DNA from: JANQOH01 sp965243325
GTDB taxonomy: Bacteria; Pseudomonadota; Alphaproteobacteria; UBA7887
Direction of reading: 5' to 3'
DNA length: 64,000 nt
Assembly (NCBI GenBank): GCA_965243325.1
Contig: CBDEUQ010000003.1
Coordinates: 1,488,001-1,552,000, forward strand
A model generated the notes under the pieces. It saw only the letters and a list, made by a program, of their open reading frames with translations, was not told the DNA's origin and did not search any database. This document shows, one piece after another, positions 1 through 8,379 of this stretch. A program made the position numbers and the translations under genes. Positions within the stretch are counted from its first letter, which is position 1. The number at the start of each line of letters is the position of its first letter.

Positions 1-173
1 GATAGACAGTGCGGCTGCTGAGCGGCGGGCGCGCAGGTCGTCGCGGTATTGCGTCGGCCGGGCCGATTCCTGCGAACGCCGCTTCGCTCGGGTGTCGAAG
101 CCGTGGCACGCCCCATCCCCGCTTTCCGCTATAGTCCCACCGCAAGCGACACGAACACCGGAGCACCTCAACC

Positions 174-1517
174 ATGACGAGACCAAGCGTCCGCATCGGC
201 AGCGGCGCCGGCTTCGCGGGGGACCGTTGGGAGCCCGCGGTCGAGCTCGCCGAGCGCGGCGCGGTCGACTGGCTCGCGTTCGAGTGCCTGGCCGAGCGCA
301 CCATCGCGCGCGAGACGCTGGCCATGCGGCGCGGCGCGCACGACGGCGCCAATCCGCTGCTCGAGGAGCGGCTGGGCGCGGTGCTGCCGGCGTGCGTCGC
401 CAACGGCGTGCGCGTCGTCTCCAACATGGGCGCCGCCAACCCGCTCGCCGCCGGCCGCCGCGCCGCCGCCGTCGCCGCCGAAAGCGGCGCGGCGGACGCG
501 CGCTGCGCCGTGCTCCTCGGCGACGACGTGGCCGAGACGGTCGCCGCCCGCGGCGAGCTTGCCCTGCTCGAAAGCGGCGAGCCCCTCGAATCGATCCTGC
601 CGCGCATGGCCGCGGCCAACGCCTATCTCGGCGCCGACGGCGTGGCCGACGCGCTGGCCACCGGGGCGCCGATCGCCATCACCGGGCGCGTCGCCGACCC
701 CTCCCTGTTCGTCGGGCCCATGCTGCACGAGCTCGGCTGGGCCTACGACGACTATGCCCGGCTCGGCCAGGCCACCGTCGCCGGCCACCTGCTCGAATGC
801 GCCGGCCAGGTCACCGGCGGCTACTTCGCCGACCCCGGCGTGAAGGACGTGGCCGGGCTGGCGCGGCTCGGCTTCCCGTTCGCCGACGTCGGCGCCGACG
901 GCTCGGTCGCCATCGGCAAGGTCGCCGAGGCCGGCGGCCGCGTCGACGCGCGCACCTGCACCGAGCAGCTGCTCTACGAGATGCACGACCCCGCCGCCTA
1001 CGTCACGCCCGACTGCGTGCTCGACGCCACCGGCGTGCGCTTCGCCCAGGCGGCGCCCGACAGGGTAAGCGTCAGCGGCGCCCGCGCCCGGCCGCGCACG
1101 CCCACCTACAAGGTCAGCGTCGGCTACTTCGACGGCTACGCCGGCGAGGGCCAGATCTCCTACGCCGGGCCCAACGCCGTCGCCCGCGCCCGCCTCGCCG
1201 CCGAGGTCGTGGCCGAGCGTCTGCGGCTCCGCGGCTTCGCCTACGAAGACTGGCGCGTCGACCTCATCGGGCTTGACAGCCTGCACGGCCCGGGAGAGGG
1301 GCGGCCCGAGCCCTACGAGGTGCGCCTGCGCGTCTCAGGGCGCTGCGCGAACCGGCGGACGGCCGAGGCGGTGGGCCGGGAGGTCGAGACGCTGCTCACC
1401 AACGGCCCGCAGGGCGGCGCGGGGGATGCGCGCGCCGTGCGCGAGATCCTCGCCGTGCAGTCGGTGCTGCTGCCGCGCGCGCTCGTCCGCACCCGGGTCG
1501 AGGTCGTCGCCGCATGA
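174..1517 (+). CDS. AtuA-family (DUF1446) acyclic terpene utilisation-like protein
   Basis: A 447-residue protein matching the AtuA N-terminal domain family. AtuA belongs to the acyclic terpene (citronellol/geraniol) degradation cluster of Pseudomonas; its biochemical activity is not firmly established. Family features seen are the N-terminal RIGSGAGFAGDRW and the stretches LAFECLAERT and ITGRVADPSLFVGP. The ATG follows GGAG about 10 bases upstream. The stop overlaps the next gene by 4 bp (ATGA), and that gene encodes the small domain often fused to AtuA, so the two probably form one complex. No other atu genes (AtuC/F carboxylase, AtuD dehydrogenase) lie nearby, so the terpene role is not supported by context; a related branched acyl-CoA or hydroxy-acid substrate is possible. 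Confidence 0.82.
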   Translation: MTRPSVRIGSGAGFAGDRWEPAVELAERGAVDWLAFECLAERTIARETLAMRRGAHDGANPLLEERLGAVLPACVANGVRVVSNMGAANPLAAGRRAAAVAAESGAADARCAVLLGDDVAETVAARGELALLESGEPLESILPRMAAANAYLGADGVADALATGAPIAITGRVADPSLFVGPMLHELGWAYDDYARLGQATVAGHLLECAGQVTGGYFADPGVKDVAGLARLGFPFADVGADGSVAIGKVAEAGGRVDARTCTEQLLYEMHDPAAYVTPDCVLDATGVRFAQAAPDRVSVSGARARPRTPTYKVSVGYFDGYAGEGQISYAGPNAVARARLAAEVVAERLRLRGFAYEDWRVDLIGLDSLHGPGEGRPEPYEVRLRVSGRCANRRTAEAVGREVETLLTNGPQGGAGDARAVREILAVQSVLLPRALVRTRVEVVAA

Positions 1518-1885
1518 CCACCGTCCGCGACCTCGCCCACACCCGCGCCGGCGACAAGGGCCGCACGGTGAACGTGTCGGTGGTCGCCTACGACGCCGCC
1601 GGCTACGCCCGGCTCGAGCGCGAGCTGACCGGGGCGCGCGTCGCCGCCGCCTTCGCCGCCGTCGCCGACGGGCCGGTCCGCCGCTACGCCCTGCCCGCCC
1701 TCGGCGCGCTCAATTTCGTCGTCGACAACGTCAGGGGCGGCGGCGTCACCCGCACCCTGTGCCAGGACCTGCACGGCAAGAGCCTGAGCTCGCTGATGCT
1801 CGCGGTCGCGCTCCCCGGCAACCGCCCGGACGATGACCGCCCCGACGACGGCCGCCCCGACGACGGCCGCCAGGACGATGGCTGA
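1514..1885 (+). CDS. AtuA C-terminal-like small subunit with PDDxR repeat tail
   Basis: A 123-residue protein matching the domain usually found at the C-terminus of AtuA proteins. Family features are the N-terminal LAHTRAGDKG and the later NFVVDNVRGGGV. The start ATG overlaps the stop of the AtuA gene (ATGA), which supports coupled translation and a split version of an otherwise single protein. The last 20 residues or so are a tandem PDD(D/G)R repeat, encoded by direct repeats of about 15 bp around 1827-1880. That tail is not part of the family domain and is probably disordered. Confidence 0.75.
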   Translation: MTTVRDLAHTRAGDKGRTVNVSVVAYDAAGYARLERELTGARVAAAFAAVADGPVRRYALPALGALNFVVDNVRGGGVTRTLCQDLHGKSLSSLMLAVALPGNRPDDDRPDDGRPDDGRQDDG

Positions 1886-1891
1886 GCGCGC

Positions 1892-2872
1892 CTACCCGCC
1901 GGCGCCCAGCACCTCCCGGTTCACCACTACGTCCGCGTCCAGCGTGCCGGCGAAGAAGTCGAGCACGTTCTTCGCGCAGCGCAGCGACATGCGCTCGGCG
2001 CACTCCACCGTCAGCCCGGCGACGTGCGGCGTCAGCACCGTGTTGTCGAGGCCGAACAGCGGGTTGTCCGCCGCCGTCGGCTCGGTCTCGAACACGTCGA
2101 GCCCGGCGCCGGCGATGTCGCCCGCGTCCAGCGCCGCCGCCAGCGCCGCCTCGTCGACGAGGCCGCCGCGCGAGGCGTTGACGATCGCGGCATGCCGCGG
2201 CAGCGCGGCCAGCGCCCCGCGGTCGATCAGGTGCGCCGTGCCGTCGTCCAGCGGCGCGTGAAGCGTCACGTAGTCGGCGTCGGCAAGGCCCCCCGCCAGC
2301 GCCTCCAGCGGCTCGGCGCCCAGCCCCGCGATCGCCGCCGCATCCACGTGCGGGTCGAACACGCGAACCCGCATCCCGAACGCCCGGCACAGGCCGACCA
2401 CCAGCCGGCCGACCCGGCCCTGGCCGACGACGACGACCGTCTTGCCGAACAGGTCGTGGCCCACCAGGCTGCCGTCGCCCTGCCACTCGCCGGCCCGCGT
2501 CATGCGGTCGAAGGCGAGGCCGCGCTTGGCGACGGCGAGCATGAGATACAGCGTGTGCTCGGCGACCGTGCGCGCGTTCGCGTCGCCGACGACGGTGAGC
2601 GGAATGCCCCGCTCGCTGAGCGCGGCGACGTCCACCGTGTCGAAGCCGACGCCGTGGCGCGCCACCGTGCCCAGCCGGTTGGCGCGGGCGATCAGGCCGC
2701 GGTCGATCCGCGCCGTGCGGACGATCACGGCGTCCGCCGTCGGCATGTGCTCCGCGACCGTGTCCGGATCCTGCGCGATCACGCTCACCTGCATGTCCGG
2801 CTCGGCCCTCAGACGCTCGATCCCCGCCGGATGCACACGTCCGATGACCAGAACGTGGCGCGTCTGACTCAT
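1892..2872 (-). CDS. D-2-hydroxyacid dehydrogenase (phosphoglycerate dehydrogenase-like)
   Basis: A 326-residue NAD-dependent dehydrogenase of the D-isomer-specific 2-hydroxyacid family. The Rossmann fingerprint is VVVGQGRVGRLV. The catalytic residues of the family sit in NASRGGLVDEAAL (Arg), the FETEP region (Glu) and LTPHVAG (His). The ATG at 2872 is preferred: the open frame runs upstream to 3037, but that extension lies in the repeat DNA and has no family similarity. It converges with the AtuA pair (6-bp gap). The substrate is not determined; glyoxylate/hydroxypyruvate and 3-phosphoglycerate are possible, though the ACT domain of SerA is absent. Confidence 0.85.
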   Translation of the reverse strand: MSQTRHVLVIGRVHPAGIERLRAEPDMQVSVIAQDPDTVAEHMPTADAVIVRTARIDRGLIARANRLGTVARHGVGFDTVDVAALSERGIPLTVVGDANARTVAEHTLYLMLAVAKRGLAFDRMTRAGEWQGDGSLVGHDLFGKTVVVVGQGRVGRLVVGLCRAFGMRVRVFDPHVDAAAIAGLGAEPLEALAGGLADADYVTLHAPLDDGTAHLIDRGALAALPRHAAIVNASRGGLVDEAALAAALDAGDIAGAGLDVFETEPTAADNPLFGLDNTVLTPHVAGLTVECAERMSLRCAKNVLDFFAGTLDADVVVNREVLGAGG

Positions 2873-2954
2873 GCCGCATCCTCCCCGCCCGGCTGTCGCG
2901 AACCCGCGCTGCATACCAGATGAGCACCCCGCCCGCCAGCGGCAGCGCCTTCCT

Positions 2955-3190
2955 TTCACCCCGGACGGAGCGCAGCGGAGATCCGGGGTCCAGGGCAGGC
3001 GGCACGACGCCGCCGGGGAAACCGGGCCCCCGTCCACACACGCCTTCCTGTCACCCCGGGCTTGACCCGGGGTCCAGAGCCAGCGGCACGATGCCGCTGG
3101 GAAAGACTGGACCCCGGCTCTCCCTGCGGTCGGCCGGGGTGACAGTGGAGGGGTCGGCCCGCCCCCAACCTGTCACCCCGGGCTTGACCC
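2955..3190. repeat. Left part of a 122-bp-period GC-rich repeat array
   Basis: A variant copy starts near 2955 (CACCCCGGACGGAGCGCAG). It is followed by a canonical unit from 3050 (GTCACCCCGGGCTTGACCC), and the next unit starts at 3172, giving a 122-bp period. Each unit contains inverted arms (CCCCGGG/CCCGGGG and GGTCCAG/CTGGACC), so it can fold on itself. The third unit is cut at 3190 by the IS4-family element and resumes at 4632. No coding potential is recognised. Confidence 0.85.
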
Positions 3191-4631
3191 CTACCGTATG
3201 CACACATCTCCTCCGGAGAGTGTTGAAGGGGGGATTCCCCTGAGCCGTGTCCTGTGATTCATACCGTTCCCGGCGTTGGATGGAAGACGGGAGCGACGGG
3301 CGATGGACAGCGAGGCTTCGCATTTCGGGGACCGGCGCGTCGACGAGGCCGGGCGGTTCCTGCACGACCGGCTCGTCAGGCGCGGTCCGCGGGGCATTTC
3401 CGTCCGCAGCGTGGGCGGGAACCGCGCCGGCGAGGTGCGCATCGGGCGGTTCCTGCGGAACGGGAAGGTGACCGTGGAGAGGGTGGTGGAGCAGGCCGCG
3501 CGGGGCACGGCGGGCCGCGTCGCGGGCCTGCATGTGCTGGCGATACAGGACACGACGACCTTCCGCGACAGCGGCGGCGGCACGGGCGTGGTCGGCCACG
3601 CCACGATCGCGGTGGAGGCCGAGGCTGGGGCCCTTCTCGGCCTCGCCGCCACGCAGGTGATCGAGCGGTGCGGCGGCGAGAAGGCGTCGAAGCATGCGCC
3701 GCTCTGCGACAAGCAGAGCCGGCGCTGGCTCGACGGCATGCAGGAGAGCGCGCGCCTGCTGGAAGCGGGGGCGGCGCGCGTGACCGCGGTGGCGGACCGG
3801 GAAGGCGACATCTACGAGATGTTCGCCTGCCGGCCCGAGGGCATGGACGTCCTGGTTCGGGCGGCGCAGGACCGCGTCCTCGCCGACGGCGGGGGCAAGC
3901 TCTTCGACGGCCTGGAAGGCAGGCCGGAGGAGGCGCATGCGGTGGACCTGCCGGCCAGGCCCGGCCAGAAGGCGCGCACGGCCCGCATCTCGGTGCGCTT
4001 CGGCGCGGTCACGCTCCGGCGCCCGAGGCACCGGCCCGCGGAGCCCGGCGCGCCGAAGTCCCAGCCCGTCTTCCTCGTCGAGGCGCGCGAACTCGACCCG
4101 CCCGCGTCGGTGCAGCCCGCGCACTGGCGGCTGCTGACCAGCCACCGGGTCGAGACGCACGACCAGGCCCGGTGGATCACCCGGCTCTACCGCAGGCGCT
4201 GGACGATCGAGCAGCTGTTCCGCACCGTCAAGACCAAGGGGTTCGACATCGAGGCGGTCTCCATGGAGACCGCCCCGTTCCGGGTCCTTTGCGCCATGAC
4301 GCTGGTCGCCGGCGTCTCCTGCCTGCAACTCGTTCAGGACCGGGACGGCGAGGGCGGGCGGCCGCTCAGTGACGTCTTCGACGAGGCCGACAGGACCGCC
4401 CTCGAAGCCGTCTCGGCCACGCTCGAGGGCGGGACCGAAAGGCAGAAGAACCCGCATCCGCCGGGCTCCCTCGCCTTCGCCGCCTGGGTCTGCGCACGCC
4501 TGGGCGGCTGGACCGGCTACTACGGCAAGCCAGGGCCCGTGGTCATGCTGAAAGGGCTGTACGAATTCAGGACCATACAGCTCGGCTACAACCTCGCTCT
4601 GGCAGGAGCCGGAAATGTGTGAATCCAGTAG
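3191..4631 (+). mobile_element. Intact IS4-family insertion sequence (1441 bp)
   Basis: The ends are CTACCGTATGCACACATCTCC on the left and, read inverted, CTACTGGATTCACACATTTCC on the right: 17 of 21 positions match. Outside both ends lies the same 10-bp sequence GGCTTGACCC (3181-3190 and 4632-4641), a target-site duplication. Removing the element and one duplication restores the 122-bp repeat exactly. One transposase gene fills the element, so it may be autonomous. The family assignment rests on the transposase motif; duplication length and CT ends fit that family. Confidence 0.92.
3303..4622 (+). CDS. IS4-family transposase
   Basis: A 439-residue DDE transposase of the IS4/Tn5 type. The first Asp is in the AIQDTTTF motif (about residue 83) and the second in AVADREGD (about residue 165). 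The Y-x2-R-x3-E-x6-K signature (YRRRWTIEQLFRTVK) gives the third acidic residue near 303. The insertion domain between the second Asp and the Glu is present. ATG 3303 (MDSEASHF) starts where Tn5-like similarity begins; an in-frame ATG at 3276 is possible. The frame is uninterrupted, so the element looks recently active. Confidence 0.93.
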   Translation: MDSEASHFGDRRVDEAGRFLHDRLVRRGPRGISVRSVGGNRAGEVRIGRFLRNGKVTVERVVEQAARGTAGRVAGLHVLAIQDTTTFRDSGGGTGVVGHATIAVEAEAGALLGLAATQVIERCGGEKASKHAPLCDKQSRRWLDGMQESARLLEAGAARVTAVADREGDIYEMFACRPEGMDVLVRAAQDRVLADGGGKLFDGLEGRPEEAHAVDLPARPGQKARTARISVRFGAVTLRRPRHRPAEPGAPKSQPVFLVEARELDPPASVQPAHWRLLTSHRVETHDQARWITRLYRRRWTIEQLFRTVKTKGFDIEAVSMETAPFRVLCAMTLVAGVSCLQLVQDRDGEGGRPLSDVFDEADRTALEAVSATLEGGTERQKNPHPPGSLAFAAWVCARLGGWTGYYGKPGPVVMLKGLYEFRTIQLGYNLALAGAGNV

Positions 4632-4965
4632 GGCTTGACCCGGGGTCCAGAGCCAGCGGCACGATGCCGCTGGGAAAGACTGGACCCCGGCTCTCCCTGC
4701 GGTCGGCCGGGGTGACAGTGGAGGGGTCGGCCCGCCCCCAACCTGTCACCCCGGGCTTGACCCGGGGTCCAGAGCCAGCGGCACGACGCCGCCGGGAAAG
4801 ACTGGACCCCGGCTCTCCCTGCGGTCGGCCGGGGTGACAATCAAGGGATCGGCCGCCCCTCGTTTGTCACCCCGGACGGAGCGCAGCGGAGATCCGGGGT
4901 CCAGGGCAAGCGGCACGGCGGCGGCGTGGAGACTGGGCCCGCCCACACACACGGCCCTCCCGCCG
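4632..4965. repeat. Right part of the 122-bp-period repeat array
   Basis: The rest of the IS-interrupted unit resumes at 4632. A full unit starts at 4745 and a variant unit at 4866, the latter beginning CACCCCGGACGGAGCG like the leftmost copy. After subtracting the 1451 bp of IS plus one duplication, the spacing 3172 to 4745 is again 122 bp. The array ends within the leader of prmA. An open frame from 4834 reads through it into prmA, but this part has no protein similarity. Confidence 0.85.
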
Positions 4966-5010
4966 GCCCGTGCGATACCGCAGTTCCTCCAAGACGAGCT
5001 CAAATCTCCC

Positions 5011-5901
5011 ATGCCGAAAACCCGAACTGACACCCACCCCGCCTGGACCGCGACGGTAACCGTGCATCGCCGCCACCTCGCCGCGTTCGAGTCCGCCTTC
5101 GCCGCGGCCGACACCGGGGCCGGCGCGGTGTCCGTCGACTACGCAGCGGGCGACCTCTGCCGCGTCGAGGCGCTGGTCCCCGCCGGCAGCCCGCGCGCCG
5201 GCGTCGAGGCGGCGGCGGCGCTCGCCGCGGCGGCCTGCGGAATCGCCCCTCCCGCCGTCGCCTGGGCACTGCTCCCCCAACGCGACTGGATCGCCGCCGG
5301 CCTCGCGGCGCTGGTTCCGGTGCGCGCCGGGCGCTTCCGCCTGCGCGGCGGCCATCACGCGGCCGGGCCGTCGATCTGGGAGCTGCGGCTCGACGCCGGC
5401 GCGGCGTTCGGCACCGGGCACCACGAGACCACCCGCGGCTGTCTCGAGGCGCTCGACTCGCTGGCCCGCCGGCGCCGCTTCGCGCGGCCGCTCGACATGG
5501 GCTGCGGCAGCGGCGTCCTGGCGCTCGCCATGGCGCGCCTGTGGCGCTGCCGCGTCATCGCCGTCGACAACGATCCCGCCGCCGTCGCCGTGGCCCGCGC
5601 CAACGCGGCGCTGAACGGTCTCGCCCGCGCGGTGGCGTGCCGCGCCGGCGACGGCTTCGCGGCCTGCCGCCGCGGCGAGCGCTACGACCTCGTCGCCGCC
5701 AACATCCTCGCCCGGCCGCTCGCCGCCATGGCCCCGGCGCTCGCCCGCCGGCTCGAGCCGGGCGGCGTCGCCGTCCTCTCCGGCCTGCTGCGCGCCCAGG
5801 CGCCGCCGCTGCTCGCCGCCTGCCGGCGGCAGGGGCTCGTCCTCAACCGCCGCCGCGACGCCGGCGAATGGTCGACGCTGTGCGTGTCCCGGCCGCGTTG
5901 A
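5011..5901 (+). CDS. prmA: Ribosomal protein L11 methyltransferase
   Basis: A 296-residue SAM-dependent methyltransferase that trimethylates ribosomal protein L11. Family features are FGTGHHETTRGCLEAL before the SAM site, the motif-I loop DMGCGSGVLALAMA, the acidic VIAVDND at the end of the next strand, and LVAANILARPL, matching the N-I-L motif of PrmA. ATG 5011 is chosen because upstream in-frame sequence (from 4834) belongs to the repeat array. The N-terminal half is weakly conserved, as usual for the substrate-binding domain. Confidence 0.93.
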   Translation: MPKTRTDTHPAWTATVTVHRRHLAAFESAFAAADTGAGAVSVDYAAGDLCRVEALVPAGSPRAGVEAAAALAAAACGIAPPAVAWALLPQRDWIAAGLAALVPVRAGRFRLRGGHHAAGPSIWELRLDAGAAFGTGHHETTRGCLEALDSLARRRRFARPLDMGCGSGVLALAMARLWRCRVIAVDNDPAAVAVARANAALNGLARAVACRAGDGFAACRRGERYDLVAANILARPLAAMAPALARRLEPGGVAVLSGLLRAQAPPLLAACRRQGLVLNRRRDAGEWSTLCVSRPR

Positions 5902-6037
5902 CGGAACGCCCCGGGCCGTGCTATGTTCACGGTATGTACGTGTCTCGCGCGCCGGCCGCACCGGGTCTCCCGCCGGAACCGGGACCGATAGGGCCGGAAA
6001 ACGACGGGCAGGGACGCTTGGTGTCCGCCGCGCCCGC

Positions 6038-6067
6038 TTGACACCCCCCGGCGGCCGTTCCTACCTT
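6038..6067 (+). promoter_or_regulatory. Sigma-70-type promoter for tRNA-Gln
   Basis: TTGACA at 6038-6043 and a TACCTT-like -10 at 6062-6067, with an 18-bp spacer. The -10 ends 16 bp before the mature tRNA start. Inferred by match to the consensus. Confidence 0.5.
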
Positions 6068-6083
6068 GCCGCCGCCCGCGCGC

Positions 6084-6157
6084 TGGGGGATAGTTTAACG
6101 GTAGAACTTTCGGCTCTGACCCGAACAGTCCTGGTTCGAATCCAGGTCCCCCAGCCA
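6084..6157 (+). tRNA. tRNA-Gln (anticodon CTG)
   Basis: A 74-nt cloverleaf with the CCA end encoded. The acceptor stem TGGGGGA pairs with TCCCCCA over 7 bp. The anticodon stem TTCGG/CCGAA holds loop CTCTGAC, giving anticodon CTG, which reads CAG (glutamine). The T arm CTGGTTCGAATCCAG is perfect. The D arm carries the expected TAGTTTAACGGTAGA pattern. Confidence 0.95.
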
Positions 6158-6194
6158 AGCCGCCGAACCGGCCGCTCCCCCCGCTGAGACGCGT

Positions 6195-7271
6195 TCAGCC
6201 GCCGATGCCCTCGGGCACGCGGACCTGGTAGCGCTCGGCGATGTCGAGGAGCGTCCGCCGCGTGTCGTCCTCGAGCGGGATGCCGGCAGCCTCGCGCTCG
6301 GCGCGCGTGCGCCGTTCCGGGTCGCCCGGCGCCAGCACCGGCGCCGCCGGGTCGATCGGCCGCGCGCTCTTCGCCCAGGCGACGAACTCGGCGACCTCGC
6401 CGGCGAAGCCGCCCGGGTCCATCGCCGCCGCGTCCATGTAGATCGACAGCATGGCGCTCTCGAGCACCGTGGCGCCTTCCCTCGCGCAGCCGCCGCCGGT
6501 CAGCGCGCCGGCGAGCAGCTCGCAGATCATCGCCAGGCCCGAGCCCTTGTGCTCGCCCATGGCCCGGATGGCGCCGCGGCCGCCGCGCGAGCTCAACCGG
6601 CTCTTGTCGGTGATGGGGCCGTAGATCGCCTCCGGATCGGCGGTGAGGTTGCCTTCGGCGTCGATCAGCGCCCCGTCGGGCAGCGGCTTGCCGCCGTTGA
6701 CCGCGACCATGACCTTGCCCTCGGCGACGACCGAGGTGGCGAAGTCGAGGATCACCGGCGTCTCGCCGTTCGGCACGCCGACGGCGAACGGGTTGGTCGA
6801 CATGCGCCGGTCGACGCCGCCGAACGGCGCGACGACCGCGCCGAGGCCCGAGGTGTTGACGAAGTGGATCGACACCATGCCCGCCGCCGCGGCCCGCTCC
6901 GGCCAGTCGGCGACGCGCCCGAGATGGCCGGAATTGCGCAGCCCGACCACCGATACGCCGCAGGCCCGCGCCTTGGCGACCCCGAGGTCGACCGCCTGCT
7001 CGCCGACGGTCTGGCCGAACCCGAGGTTGCCGTCGACGATGGCGAAGCTCGCCGCCTCCTGGACGATCTCGATCGACCGGCCGGGGTGCAGCCAGCCGCG
7101 TTTCAGCCAGTCGATATAGCGGGCGACGCGGATGACGCCGTGGCTCGGGTGCCCGGTCAGGTTGGCGACGACGAGATAATCGGCGACGCGCGCGGCCTCG
7201 GCGTCGTCGCAGCCCGCGGCGGCGAAGATGTCGGTGACCAGGGCGCGCAGCGGCGCGGCGTTCACATGCAT
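6195..7271 (-). CDS. Ldh-family oxidoreductase (malate/L-sulfolactate/ureidoglycolate dehydrogenase-like)
   Basis: A 358-residue NAD(P)-dependent dehydrogenase of the Ldh_2 family, a fold unrelated to classical lactate dehydrogenase. Family features are GHPSHGVIRV near residues 38-48 (catalytic His region), VVGLRNSGHLGRV, the MSTNPFAVGVP segment and MGEHKGSGLAMICE near the C-terminus. ATG 7271 begins the family similarity. It lies 14 bp downstream of a second, related gene on the same strand, so the two are probably cotranscribed. Members act on malate, lactate, sulfolactate, ureidoglycolate or delta1-piperideine-2-carboxylate; the substrate here is unknown. Confidence 0.85.
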   Translation of the reverse strand: MHVNAAPLRALVTDIFAAAGCDDAEAARVADYLVVANLTGHPSHGVIRVARYIDWLKRGWLHPGRSIEIVQEAASFAIVDGNLGFGQTVGEQAVDLGVAKARACGVSVVGLRNSGHLGRVADWPERAAAAGMVSIHFVNTSGLGAVVAPFGGVDRRMSTNPFAVGVPNGETPVILDFATSVVAEGKVMVAVNGGKPLPDGALIDAEGNLTADPEAIYGPITDKSRLSSRGGRGAIRAMGEHKGSGLAMICELLAGALTGGGCAREGATVLESAMLSIYMDAAAMDPGGFAGEVAEFVAWAKSARPIDPAAPVLAPGDPERRTRAEREAAGIPLEDDTRRTLLDIAERYQVRVPEGIGG

Positions 7272-7285
7272 CGGCCGGCCCTCCC

Positions 7286-8350
7286 TCACGCCTGTCCGGC
7301 AAGAACGGCGATGCGCGCGTCGGGAACGCCGACCCCACGCGCCGCGTCGGCGAGCTGCGACGCGGTGGCGTCGTCCAGCGGGATCCCGTGCGCAAGCCGC
7401 TCGGCGCGGGTGCGCGCCTCGGGGTCGCCGGGCATGAGGATCTCCGACACGCCCGCCGCCGTCGGCGATGCCCGCACCCATGCGACGAGGCGTTCCATCT
7501 CGCTGCCGAACGAGTCGCCGGCCGCGGTCCCGGGATCGACGAAGATCGACAGCATGCCGTTGCACACGCGGTCGGCGGTCGGGTTGTCGGGGTTGCTGCA
7601 GCCGCCCCCCGTCAGCGCTCCCGCAAGCGCCTCGACGAGGACCGACAGCACGTAGCCCTTGTGTCCGGCGATGCCGAGGATGGCGCCGGGGTCGGTGTAG
7701 AACCGTTCCGCGTCCGTCGAGGGCGCGCCGGTGCCGTCGACGATCGCGCCCTCGGGGACCGGCTGGCCCTTGTTGCGGGCGACGCGGATCTTCCCCTCGG
7801 CGACCACGCAGGTGGACATGTCAACGACCAGCGGCCCCCGTCCGGGCACCGGGATGCCGGCGGCGATGGGGTTTGCCGACAGTCGGCGGTCGGTGCCGCC
7901 CCACGGCGCCACGAGGATGCCGCCGCCGGAGGTGTTGACGAAGTGCATCGACAGGAGGCCGGCGTCCGCCGCCTGGATCGCCCAGTCGCCGACCCGGCCG
8001 ACATGGCCGGCGTTGCGCAGCCCGACCATCGCGAGGCCGGCGCGCGCGCATTTTTCGATGCCGAGCGCCGTGGCCTGCTCGCCCACCACCTGGCCGAAGC
8101 CGAAATTGCCGTCGACGATCGCGATGCTGTCGTTTTCGAATACGGTCTCGATCGACTGGTTGGGCACCAGGGTGCCCGCCTCGACCCAGCCGACATAGGC
8201 GGGCACGCGAATGACCCCGTGGCTGTCATGGCCGGCGAGGTTGGCCTCGACGAGGTGGCGGGCGATGGTTTCCGCTTCGTGTTCGCCGCTGCCGGCGTTC
8301 TCGAATATCGCCGCCGTCAGTGCCGCAAGATCGTCGTGTCGAACCGCCAT
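7286..8350 (-). CDS. Second Ldh-family oxidoreductase, tandem paralogue
   Basis: A 354-residue paralogue of the downstream neighbour with the same landmarks: GHDSHGVIRVPAY, MVGLRNAGHVGRVGDW, LSANPIAAGIPVPG and IAGHKGYVLSVLVEALAGALTG. The two differ along their whole length, so this is an old duplication or two independent acquisitions. ATG 8350 is chosen over an upstream in-frame start at 8407, which adds only an Arg-rich stretch. The next gene upstream (uracil-DNA glycosylase) ends 29 bp away on the same strand and is probably unrelated in function. Confidence 0.85.
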   Translation of the reverse strand: MAVRHDDLAALTAAIFENAGSGEHEAETIARHLVEANLAGHDSHGVIRVPAYVGWVEAGTLVPNQSIETVFENDSIAIVDGNFGFGQVVGEQATALGIEKCARAGLAMVGLRNAGHVGRVGDWAIQAADAGLLSMHFVNTSGGGILVAPWGGTDRRLSANPIAAGIPVPGRGPLVVDMSTCVVAEGKIRVARNKGQPVPEGAIVDGTGAPSTDAERFYTDPGAILGIAGHKGYVLSVLVEALAGALTGGGCSNPDNPTADRVCNGMLSIFVDPGTAAGDSFGSEMERLVAWVRASPTAAGVSEILMPGDPEARTRAERLAHGIPLDDATASQLADAARGVGVPDARIAVLAGQA

Positions 8351-8379
8351 CGCTCCCTCTCCCCGAAAGCCGCGGCGCG

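Noticed and set aside
104..135. Sigma-54 promoter (TGGCACG) upstream of the AtuA gene
   Set aside because: The -12 element TTGC is missing at the required spacing; only a weak TATAGT -10-like match is present.
2955..4965. Regular repeats as a CRISPR array
   Set aside because: Units are about 122 bp and identical throughout, without short repeats and unique spacers, and no cas gene is present.
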